This document shows, piece after piece, positions 51,697 through 61,847 of a stretch of 64,000 nucleotides of DNA. The DNA lies in NCBI GenBank assembly GCA_963748295.1, contig CAVVIH010000008.1:248001-312000 (forward strand), read 5' to 3'. Source of the stretch: CAVVIH01 sp963748295 (GTDB lineage Bacteria; Acidobacteriota; Vicinamibacteria; Vicinamibacterales; 2-12-FULL-66-21). Within the stretch, counting starts at the first letter, position 1; the number at the start of each line of letters is the position of its first letter. The notes beneath the pieces were generated by a model. That model did not search any database and was not told where the DNA came from. It worked only from the letters and a program-made list of their open reading frames with translations. The translations under genes were made by a program, and so were the position numbers.

Positions 51697-53064
51697 ATGA
51701 AGTCACTGATTCGTTTCTCTCTCTGTGTCACTGCGGCAGCCGTCGCCTACGCGGGCGGAGCCTTTGCAGAAGCGCCGAACATCTATGCGATCCGCGGCGC
51801 GCGGATCGTCACGGCAGCCGGAGCGCCGATCGCGAGCGGCACCCTCGTCATCCGCAACGGCATCATCGAAGCGGTCGGCGCCGACGTTCAGCCGCCGGCG
51901 GATGCGATGGTGATCGACGGCGCCGGCATGACGGTCTACCCCGGGCTCATCGACATGGGCACGGCGGTCGGCGTCGACGTGCTGACGGCGGCGCAGCCGG
52001 CGAACTTCCGGACCACCGAGGACCAGGAGCGCTACAAGAGCAGCACCATCTTCCGCCCGGACCTCGTCGTCGCCAACCACCTGCAGCAGGATTCGACGGA
52101 TCTCGCGCGGTTTGCCGGATCGGGCATCACGACAGTGCTGTCCACTCCGCCGGGATCGCTCGTGCGCGGACAGAGCGCGCTCGTCAACGTCGCCATCGCT
52201 CCGGACGAGCCGCAGATTGGCTCGGTCGCGGATTCGCGCCGCGGCCTGAATGTGGTGAAGACGCCGGTCGCGCTCCACGTCTCGCTCGGCTCGCCGGGCG
52301 GACGCGGCGGCTACCCGGTGTCGCTGCTTGGCTCGATCGCGTTCGTCCGTCAGCACTTCCTCGACGCGCAGCACCAGCTGCTCGAGCAGCAGCATTACGA
52401 GAAGTCGAAGACCGCCTCCGAGCGGCCGACCTACGACCCGGCGCTCGACGCGCTGCAGCCGGCGCTCGCGCGCCGGCTGCCGGTCGCCTTCGAGGCGGAT
52501 CTGTCGCGCGAAATACTTCGCTCGCTGAACATGGCGAAGCAATTCAACCTCGATCCGGTGATCACCGGCGCCCGCGAGGCCGACCAGGTCGCCGACGCGC
52601 TGAAGGCCAGCAACGCGCGGGTGATCTACAACCTGAACTACCCGACGCGTCCGAGGACGCTCGCACCGGATGCCGACGAGCCGATCCGGTCGCTGCGTGA
52701 GCGCGCACAGGCGTCGAAGACGCCCGCGGCGCTCGAGAAGGCGGGCGTGCTGTTCGCGTTCTCGTCGGATGGCCTGCGTGAGCCGCGGGACTTCGTCCGC
52801 AACGCCGCGCGCGCGGTCAAGGACGGCCTGCCCGCCGACGCGGCGATCCGCGCACTGACGATCAACGCCGCGAAAATCGCCGGCGCCGACGCGCGCCTGG
52901 GTTCACTCGAGCGCGGCAAGATCGCCAACATCGTCGTCACCGACGGCGATCTGTTCGAGGAACGTACGCGCGTCCGCCACGTGTTCGTGGACGGACGGCT
53001 GGTTGAGGTCGAGGAAGCGCCGCCGCAGACCGGCCGCGGCGGCCGCGGACGAGGCGGCGACTGA
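51697..53064 (+). CDS. Exported amidohydrolase-like protein lacking the HxH metal motif
   Basis: This 455-residue protein has a signal peptide (LIRFSLCVTAAAVAYAGGAFAEA). The amidohydrolase N-terminal beta domain follows (YAIRGARIVTAAGAPIASGT, LVIRNGIIEAVGADV), then GMTVYPGLIDMGTAVGVDVL where an active enzyme would have HxH. The C-terminal AIRALTINAAKIAGADARLG, SLERGKIANIVVTDGDLFEE is canonical. It resembles the second half of the preceding protein, so the three domains may form a complex with one catalytic and two non-catalytic units (inference). ATG 51697 is chosen; a TTG four codons upstream is in frame. The last residues are Gly/Arg-rich. Confidence 0.8.
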   Translation: MKSLIRFSLCVTAAAVAYAGGAFAEAPNIYAIRGARIVTAAGAPIASGTLVIRNGIIEAVGADVQPPADAMVIDGAGMTVYPGLIDMGTAVGVDVLTAAQPANFRTTEDQERYKSSTIFRPDLVVANHLQQDSTDLARFAGSGITTVLSTPPGSLVRGQSALVNVAIAPDEPQIGSVADSRRGLNVVKTPVALHVSLGSPGGRGGYPVSLLGSIAFVRQHFLDAQHQLLEQQHYEKSKTASERPTYDPALDALQPALARRLPVAFEADLSREILRSLNMAKQFNLDPVITGAREADQVADALKASNARVIYNLNYPTRPRTLAPDADEPIRSLRERAQASKTPAALEKAGVLFAFSSDGLREPRDFVRNAARAVKDGLPADAAIRALTINAAKIAGADARLGSLERGKIANIVVTDGDLFEERTRVRHVFVDGRLVEVEEAPPQTGRGGRGRGGD

Positions 53065-53071
53065 GTACAAA

Positions 53072-53130
53072 CAGGAGATCAGGAGTTCAAGAGACTTTGG
53101 GTCTTTTCGTAATGATCTCCTGATCTCCTG
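53072..53130. terminator. Inverted octamer repeat, bidirectional terminator
   Basis: CAGGAGATCAGGAG (53072-53085) is the perfect complement of CTCCTGATCTCCTG (53117-53130). The right arm is made of GATCTCCT units with period 8. It lies between convergent genes (amidohydrolase and S9 peptidase). Confidence 0.65.
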
Positions 53131-53145
53131 ATCTCTTGTGGGTCT

Positions 53146-56100
53146 TTACTTCCGCGCGTCCGACGTCGTCGTGATCTTCGTCGGCGGCTTCGGCTTGGCG
53201 CGCTCCTTCAGGTGCTCCTCCATCTTGAGGCGCGGCACGCCCTTCTTCATCCAGTCCGGCGCCGGCGCCCCCTTCAGGTGGTGGTCGAAGAACTCCAGCA
53301 TGCGGACGGTGTAGTCCCGCTGGTTCGACGGCTTGCGCAGGCCGTGGTTCTCCCCGACGTACTCGAGCATGATCACCGGCTTCTGCAGGCGGCGGAGCGT
53401 GTTGTAGTACTCGACGCCTTGCGTGAAGTCGACGGCGCCGTCGCGATCGTTGTGCAGGATCATCAGCGGCGTCTTGACGTTCTTCGCGAAGAACACCGGC
53501 GAGTTGCGGTAGTACGCGTCCCAGTTGTCCCAGTAGCCGCCGCGGAAGCGGCCCTGGCTGCTCTCGAAGATCGCCCCGTTGCCGCCGCCGGTGTTCTTGT
53601 AGATCAGGCTGTACATGCTGATCATGTTCGTCAGCGGCGCGCCGGCGACGGCCGCGGCGAACATGTCGGTCTGCGTCACGAGGAACGACGTCTGATAGCC
53701 GCCCCACGAGTGGCCGGTCAGGCCGACCCGCTTCGCGTCGACGATGCCGGTGGCGATCGCCGCCTTCAGCGCCGGCACCACGCACCACACCGCTGACATG
53801 CCGGGATCGTTCACCTTGTAGGTGATGTCGGGAAGCAGCACGGCGTAGCCGTTGCTCGTGTACACCGATCGATGGAACCCGTTCGCGCCGGGATTCGCGA
53901 ACTGGTTCGCGCCCTGCGACATCTTCTCGTAGATGTTGACGATCGTCGGGTAGCTCTTCCCCTTCTCGTATCCGGCGGGCAGGAACAGCGCCGCCTGGAG
54001 CTTGTCACCCTTGTCGCTGGTGTAGTTGATCAGCATCGACCCTTCGGTCCATGCATAGCGGGTCACCTGCGGACGCTGATCGGTCAGCCTTACCGGGTTC
54101 TTCAACGAGCTGTCGGCAAGGTAGAAGTCGTTCGGCTCGGTTGCCGTCGATTTGGTGAACACGAGCTGGTCGGCGCCCTTCGGCTTCATCAGCGTGCCGA
54201 AGCTCGCGTCGGACCAGGTCAGCGTCTCGACGCCCGCCTTGCCGGGACCCACCCGGGCGATGCCCGCCTTCTTGGTCCACTCGCCGTATGCCTGGAAATA
54301 GAGCGGCTTCGACAGATCGATGCCCTTGCCGCGATCCTGCGGCGGCTCGAGCGCGAAGCGGCGCGTGTAGCGGATCTGATCCTTGCGGCCGTTGCCCGTC
54401 AGATTGACGGCCTGCCCGCCAGACACCGGCACCTGCCAGATGTCCCAGTTGTCGTGCAGCAGGACCGCCTTGCTGTCGCTCGCCCATCCGATCACGCCGG
54501 TCGGCGGCTTGGCGACGTTGTGATCGTCTTCGGTGTCGACGAAGGATGCCGGGACGTTCAGCGTGATGTTGCGCGGCTCGCCGCCGGCCATCGGATGCAC
54601 GAAGTAATGGCCGTCCTCGTACACCAGGAACGATTCACCATCGGGGGAGATGCCGTTGAACCATCGCACCCGCTTCAGCGCGAGCCGGCGTGTGCCGGTC
54701 GCCATGTCGATGACATGGATGTCCTGGAAGCGGCGTCCGTCGAGGTTGCCGAACAGCTCGTACTCGCGCGCGTCCTGGCCAATCGCCCACCGCTCGGTCC
54801 GTCCGACCTGAACCGATCGGACGTCCTCGTCCGCGAGCCGGATGAACTTCTTTGGCTGCACGCGGTATTCAGCGAGGTAGCTGAAGGAGCGATCGGCGCC
54901 TTCCTGGACTTCCTGCTGCGACTGCAGACGCGAATCGAGCCAGTGCCACAGCACCAGGTCCACGCGCTCATCCGCATTCGGCGCATCGTTGTTGTTGTTG
55001 GTCGGAGCGGGACGGTCGTCGCCTTCGCGCTGGTCGCCGCTCTCGGTGTCGCGAGCGCCGGCGGCGGCATCGCGTGGACGCGGGATGTGGATGCCGAACA
55101 GGATCGCATCGAGTTTGTCGGTCCACTGCGGCGCGCGGTTGCCGCTGATCGTCATGCCCTCGGGGAAGCTCTTGTCGGTCGCTGGGTCGTACACCGTCTT
55201 TTGCGGCGCATTGCCCGCGACCGCCGTGAAGCCGACGACGGCGTAGCGGCGATCGCGGAGGCTGCGGTCGTCGCGTTCCCTTCAGGACCGCGAGCGCGTC
55301 GCCCTTCTCGGTCCAGGTTGGCCTCTCATAAACAGCAGTGCCGCTGTCGAGCACCGAGACCGTTCCGCGATCCATGTCGCGCAGCTGGATGCCGTTGCCC
55401 GCTTTGTCCTGAGCGTCGATCGTCCACGCGAGCAGCTTGCCGTCACGCGAGAACGCGAAATCGCCGACGTTGCCGACGCTCAACTCGTGGCCGGTGGCCA
55501 GCTCGCGCAGAATCAGATCGGTCCCGCGCGGCCGATCGCTCGGTCCGCCCGCCGCCGGAGCAGCGCCGCCGCCACCGCGTCCTCCGCCGCCCGCCGCGGG
55601 GGCCGCGCCTTCGCCGCCGCCGGGTGTCGTCTGCGCCGGATACCGGCTCAGCGCGATCCACGTGGACGAGTCGCCGGAGAACGCAAACCGCCGGATCTTC
55701 GCGGTACTCATGCTTCTCCCCCGTCGCCAGGTTCACGATCGTCACGCCGTTCTGAACCGGGCGGCGCTGACGACGCAGCCGCTGCGCCTCGGCGCGCTTC
55801 GGGTAGGTCGTGAACGCCACCCACTTCGAGTCCTCGGAGAAGTCGAGCGAGGCTCCTCCGACGCCCGCCGCCGCGGCCGGCCCGCCACCCGCTGCACCAC
55901 CGCCACCGCCACCCGGCTCGCCGATCTCGAACGTCGTCTCTTTGCCCGTGCGCGTCGAGCGGACGACGACCTGCGCGTCCCCCTCGCCGGGACCGAGGCG
56001 ATACGCGAACCACTGCCCGTCGTTCGAGACGGTCGTCGCGGCAATCGCCTTCCAGTCGATGATGTCCTGCAGCTCGATCGGTCGCCTGGACGCGGATTGC

Positions 56101-56183
56101 TGCATGCTCGCCGGGGGACCGGCGAGCGGCATCAACGCCGCCAGGGCAATTGTCAGAACCAGACGACGTGATTTCGCCAGCAT
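53146..56183 (-). CDS. Large exported S9-family peptidase (two frame breaks)
   Basis: About 1012 residues after correction. It has a signal peptide (MLAKSRRLVLTIALAALMPLAG), then a propeller with NDGQWFAYRLGPGEGDAQVV and SLDFSEDSKWVAFTTYPKRA and two Gly/Ala/Pro-rich inserts. The frame breaks near 55720 (GEKHEY region resuming at TAKIRRFAFSGDSSTWIALS) and at 55278-55280 in a G-run (LKG resuming as ERDDRSLRDRRYAVVGFTAV). The C-terminal hydrolase domain (from about 760) has the nucleophile in GLTGHSWGGYQTSFL, the Asp in HNDRDGAVDFTQG and the His in YVGENHGLRKP. The tail (MEEHLKERAKPKPPTK) is basic. It is the third S9 enzyme within 12 kb. Confidence 0.85.
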
Positions 56184-56286
56184 CGGGAGTGCCTCCTGAA
56201 TCTAGAGGGTGGGCCGGAGGGCAGATATCCTGAACTGTACGTGGCTGAAAAGCGGTGATGAACAGCGCGAAATGCATGTTCTAACG

Positions 56287-56495
56287 GAACGCGGATTAGC
56301 GCGGATCTTTTGCCGATCGCGCCGCCGGCCTCCGGCCGGGCGCTGGAGCCGCGCGAAGCGCGGGCGCGATCGGCCCTTGTCCGCTGATCTGATCCGTGTA
56401 GACGCGGAAATCCGCGTTTCGTTAATGATTGTAGTGATCCGCGTAAATCCGCGTCTCGTTAAGACCGTGGCAATCCGCGTAGATCCGCGTCTCCG
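56287..56495. repeat. Structured palindromic repeat with 'ATCCGCGT' arms
   Basis: The 314-base gap before glgX holds no gene but a repeat element. Its core is a perfect 12-bp stem (GCCGATCGCGCC at 56312-56323 with GGCGCGATCGGC at 56363-56374) enclosing two smaller hairpins: CCGGCC-TCC-GGCCGG at 56325-56339, and CGCGC-GAA-GCGCG at 56350-56362. Together they form a Y-shaped fold. The flanks CGCGGATTAGCGCGGATC and GATCCGTGTAGACGCGG are imperfect inverted copies. The tail (56391-56492) repeats AATCCGCGT several times, as at 83-161. Confidence 0.75.
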
Positions 56496-56497
56496 TC

Positions 56498-58612
<2,115 letters not shown>

Positions 58613-58709
58613 GCATGCTCCGACTGGAAAGCGTACGCGGACGGCGTCCTACCTCGAGACTTTGGGCCACCACTACAATTCCTGTGCCGCGAGGAGGTAA
58701 GCTGACGGC

Positions 58710-60443
58710 ATGCATCGAAGAATCCTCGCGATTGTCCTCGCCGTCTCCATTCTGCCGCAGACCTTCGCCGCGCAGCAGGATGCAGGCGTCCCGGCGAAGG
58801 ACGGCGCAGTCGTCTGCGTCTCGGCGCCGGCCTGCGACGCGGGGGCGGCGATCCTCGCCAAAGGCGGCAATGCCGTCGACGCGGCCGTCGCAACCGCATT
58901 CGCGCTTGCCGTCACGCATCCCGCGGCGGGGAACATCGGCGGAGGCGGTTTCATGATCGTGAGGACGCCGTCCGGCGCCGTGACGACATTCGACTATCGC
59001 GAGAAGGCGCCGCTGAAATCCACTCGGACGATGTATCTGGGAGAGGATGGAAAGATCAATCGCAGCCTGACTGCCGCGGGCTACCTCGCGCCTGGCGTGC
59101 CCGGGACCGTCCGTGGACTGGAGCTCGCCCACAAGAAGTTCGGCAAGCTGCCCTGGAAGGACGTGGTGACGCCGTCACTGATGCTCGCGGAAGGCGGCTT
59201 CGTGATCTCGGCGGCGCTCGCGCGTGAACTCAATCGCGAGCTGCAGAGGATGACCGCGTTCCCGGCATCCATCGCCGCTTATGGCAAGGCCGGCGGCGGA
59301 GAGTGGAAGGAGGGCGACACGCTCGTGCTCGCCGATCTGGGCAAGACACTCCGCGCGATCGCGGACGGCGGCGCCGATGCCTTCTACAAGGGGCCGATCG
59401 CCGATCTGATCGCGGCGGACATGAAGGCGAATGGCGGACTGATCTCGAAAGAGGATCTCGCGGCGTATCGGGCGAAGGAACGCGCGCCGGTCAAGGGCAC
59501 CTATCGCGGCTACGAGATCGTGTCGATGCCGCCGCCCAGCTCCGGCGGCATTGCGCTCGTGCAGATGCTCAATATCCTCGAGCAGTTCGATCTGAAGTCG
59601 AAGGGGCAGTCGTCCGCCGAAGCGATCCACCTCCAGGTCGAGGCGATGCGGCGCGCCTACCTCGATCGCGCCCGCCACCTCGGCGATCCTGATTTCGTCG
59701 ACGTGCCGGTTGCGCGCCTGACGTCGAAGGTTTACGCGAAGACGCTCGCCGCCGGCATCGATCAGCAGAAGGCGTCCCGCAGCGCCGATCTCGGCCGCGA
59801 TATCGTCGCCACGACGCAGCCTGCCGAACCGGACGAAACCACGCACTTCTCGGTGATCGATCGAAACGGAATGGCGGTGACGAGCACCTACACGCTCGAA
59901 GGCGGATATGGCTCGCACGTCGTCGTCAAGGGCGCCGGGTTCATCCTGAACAACGAGATGGGGGACTTCAACAAGAAGCCTGGCGAAACGAACGTCACCG
60001 GCGACATCGGCACGGCCGCCAACCTGATCGATCCCGGCAAGCGCATGCTCAGCTCGATGACGCCGACGATGGTGCTGAAGGATGGAAAACTCGTTCTGCT
60101 CACTGGCTCTCCTGGAGGCCGCACGATCATCAACACCGTACTGTGCGTGGTGCTCGGCGTCACCGACTTCGGACTGAACGGGAGGCAGGCGGTCGACGCC
60201 GCCCGACTGCATCATCAATGGCTGCCCGACACCGTTCGTCTCGAACAGAACGGCGCGTCGGCTGAAGTGCTGGCGGCGCTGAAGAGCATGGGCCACGACG
60301 CCTCGGCTCAGGGCCGGCAGGGAGACGCGCACAGCATCTGGATAGCGCCCGACGGCACGCCTTACGGCGTCAACGACAAGCGCACGCCCGACTCGAAGGC
60401 CTCCGTGCCTGGCGGTTTGACACCAACCGGTTCCGGACGATAG
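58710..60443 (+). CDS. Gamma-glutamyltransferase, exported
   Basis: GGT transfers or hydrolyses gamma-glutamyl groups (for example of glutathione) in the periplasm. The 577-residue precursor has a signal peptide (RRILAIVLAVSILPQTFAAQ) and self-cleaves before T377 in PDETTHFSVIDRNG, the N-terminal nucleophile of the small subunit. Other landmarks are GGNAVDAAVATAFALAVTHP, GNIGGGGFMIVR, DYREKAP (substrate Arg) and LLTGSPGGRTIINTV. GAGGAGGT lies 11 bases before ATG 58710. Its 3' end contains the his promoter -35. Confidence 0.92.
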   Translation: MHRRILAIVLAVSILPQTFAAQQDAGVPAKDGAVVCVSAPACDAGAAILAKGGNAVDAAVATAFALAVTHPAAGNIGGGGFMIVRTPSGAVTTFDYREKAPLKSTRTMYLGEDGKINRSLTAAGYLAPGVPGTVRGLELAHKKFGKLPWKDVVTPSLMLAEGGFVISAALARELNRELQRMTAFPASIAAYGKAGGGEWKEGDTLVLADLGKTLRAIADGGADAFYKGPIADLIAADMKANGGLISKEDLAAYRAKERAPVKGTYRGYEIVSMPPPSSGGIALVQMLNILEQFDLKSKGQSSAEAIHLQVEAMRRAYLDRARHLGDPDFVDVPVARLTSKVYAKTLAAGIDQQKASRSADLGRDIVATTQPAEPDETTHFSVIDRNGMAVTSTYTLEGGYGSHVVVKGAGFILNNEMGDFNKKPGETNVTGDIGTAANLIDPGKRMLSSMTPTMVLKDGKLVLLTGSPGGRTIINTVLCVVLGVTDFGLNGRQAVDAARLHHQWLPDTVRLEQNGASAEVLAALKSMGHDASAQGRQGDAHSIWIAPDGTPYGVNDKRTPDSKASVPGGLTPTGSGR

Positions 60444-60446
60444 GCT
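60417..60446 (+). promoter_or_regulatory. Promoter of the his operon
   Basis: TTGACA (60417-60422) is separated by 18 bases from TAGGCT (60441-60446). The -10 includes the ggt stop codon. The predicted start is about 5-6 bases before the leader-peptide ATG at 60458. Confidence 0.6.
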
Positions 60447-60457
60447 TTCCGTTGCAG

Positions 60458-60535
60458 ATGTTCGGTACGCAGCACCACCACCGGCACCATCACGCTTCCC
60501 GCTCCGGCGGGCCGGTCGAGTTCTGCATGCGCTGA
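60458..60535 (+). CDS. Histidine operon leader peptide
   Basis: This is a 25-codon reading frame (MFGTQ then HHHRHHH then a Ser/Gly-rich tail ending FCMR, stop 60533-60535). Six of codons 6-12 are His, which is the hallmark of a ribosome-sensed attenuator. It lies between the predicted promoter and an intrinsic terminator in front of hisI. When charged tRNA-His is scarce the ribosome would stall at about 60473-60493, leaving the antiterminator segment free. It is too short for usual gene callers. Confidence 0.85.
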   Translation: MFGTQHHHRHHHASRSGGPVEFCMR

Positions 60536-60606
60536 AGAGACAATTCAAGAGCTGAAACAGACCTCGAGGGCCTTGCCGGGCATACGGCAAGGCCCTTTTT
60601 GTTTTT
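60510..60606 (+). terminator. Attenuator of the his operon: antiterminator and intrinsic terminator
   Basis: The terminator is GGGCCTTGCC (60568-60577), an 8-base loop and GGCAAGGCCC (60586-60595), a perfect 10-bp stem followed by TTTTTGTTTTT. An alternative helix pairs GGCC-GG-TCGAG (60510-60520) with CTCGA-G-GGCC (60563-60572). This uses up the left terminator arm. The leader stop at 60535 lets a non-stalled ribosome cover the antiterminator, so excess histidine favours termination. Confidence 0.85.
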
Positions 60607-60617
60607 CGAGGCGGCAG

Positions 60618-60944
60618 ATGGATTTTTCAAAACTCAACGGACTGGTGCCCGCGGTGGTCCAGGATGACCGCACCGGCGAAGTGTTGATGGTGGGGTTCAT
60701 GAACCAGGAGTCGCTGGACCGCACCGTGGCGACCGGCTACACCACGTTCTACAGCAGGACGCGCGGCGCCTTGTGGACCAAGGGAGAAACATCCGGCAAC
60801 CGGCTGCGCGTGGTCCGGCTGCTCGTCGATTGCGACGAGGACACGGTGCTCGTCAAGGCGATCCGCGAGGGCGACGGGACCGTGTGCCACACCGGACAGC
60901 CGACGTGCTTCTTCAAGGAATTCGTCGCCGACACCCAGAAATAG
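60618..60944 (+). CDS. Phosphoribosyl-AMP cyclohydrolase
   Basis: HisI opens the adenine ring of phosphoribosyl-AMP (third step of histidine synthesis) as a zinc/magnesium enzyme. The 108-residue single-domain protein has PAVVQDDRTGEVLMVGFMNQESL, the signature TLWTKGE-type block (here ALWTKGETSGNRLRV), the metal motif DCDEDTVLVK and CHTGQPTCFF. It lacks the HisE pyrophosphohydrolase domain, so hisE should lie elsewhere. It is the first gene after the attenuator, an uncommon position for hisI. ATG 60618 lies eleven bases after the terminator's T-run. Confidence 0.92.
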   Translation: MDFSKLNGLVPAVVQDDRTGEVLMVGFMNQESLDRTVATGYTTFYSRTRGALWTKGETSGNRLRVVRLLVDCDEDTVLVKAIREGDGTVCHTGQPTCFFKEFVADTQK

Positions 60945-60953
60945 AGAGCAGAC

Positions 60954-61847
60954 ATGGCCGAAAAGATCAGGCTGGGGATTCCGAAGGGGTCGCTGCAGGA
61001 CGCAACGATTCAACTGTTCGCGCGGGCGGGGTTCAGCATCTACGCCAACACGCGATCGTACTTTCCGGCGATCGACGACCCGGAGATCGAGTGCATGCTG
61101 ATCCGCGCGCAGGAGATGGCGCGGTATGTCGCCGACGGCGTGCTGGATGCCGGCCTGACTGGCCAGGACTGGATCGCGGAACATGCGGCCGGCGCGGCCA
61201 ACGGCAACTCGATCGTGCCGCTGGCGGACCTGGTCTACGCGAAGCAGAGCTTCGGAAAGGTTCGATGGGTTCTCGCCGTGCCGGAGGAATCGCGATTCCG
61301 AGTGCCGCGCGATCTGCAGGGCGCGACGATCGCGACGGAGCTGGTCAGGGCGACGCAGGCATATTTCACGCGGCTCGGGATCGACGTCACCGTCGAGTTC
61401 TCCTGGGGCGCCACGGAAGTCAAACCGCCAGTCCTCGCCGACGCCATCGTCGAAGTCACCGAAACGGGATCGTCGCTGCGTGCCAACCGGCTCCGGGTGA
61501 TCGACACGGTGCTGGAATCCAACACGCAGCTCATCGCCAACGCGAAGGCGCTGGACGACTCGTGGAAGCGCACGAAGCTCGAGAACATCGCGCTGCTGCT
61601 GAAGGCGGCGATCGAAGCGCAGGGACGCGTCGGCATCATGCTCAACGTGCGGCGGGCGGACCTCGATGGCGTGCTCGGCCTTCTTCCCGCGCTCCAGCGG
61701 CCGACGATTTCTCCGCTCAGCGACGCCGAATGGGTAGCGGTCAACACGATCATCGAAGAGAAAACCGTCCGCGACCTCATCCCGCGACTGAAAAGCGCAC
61801 GGGCGCAGGGCATCGTCGAGTATCCGCTCAACAAGATCGTGCTCTAG
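60954..61847 (+). CDS. ATP phosphoribosyltransferase, long form
   Basis: HisG catalyses the first step of histidine synthesis and is feedback-inhibited by histidine. At 297 residues it is the long (HisZ-independent) form with a C-terminal regulatory ACT-like domain. Blocks are LGIPKGSLQDATIQLFARAG, DAGLTGQDWI, ATELVRATQAYF and ADAIVEVTETGSSLRANRL (PRPP loop), followed by the regulatory VRRADLDGVLGLLPALQRPTI. It starts 9 bases after hisI and is followed directly by hisD. Confidence 0.94.
   Translation: MAEKIRLGIPKGSLQDATIQLFARAGFSIYANTRSYFPAIDDPEIECMLIRAQEMARYVADGVLDAGLTGQDWIAEHAAGAANGNSIVPLADLVYAKQSFGKVRWVLAVPEESRFRVPRDLQGATIATELVRATQAYFTRLGIDVTVEFSWGATEVKPPVLADAIVEVTETGSSLRANRLRVIDTVLESNTQLIANAKALDDSWKRTKLENIALLLKAAIEAQGRVGIMLNVRRADLDGVLGLLPALQRPTISPLSDAEWVAVNTIIEEKTVRDLIPRLKSARAQGIVEYPLNKIVL

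Noticed and set aside
53872..55755. 627-codon plus-strand frame opposite the large S9 peptidase
   Set aside because: This is a shadow frame. The minus strand carries the catalytic triad and propeller motifs.
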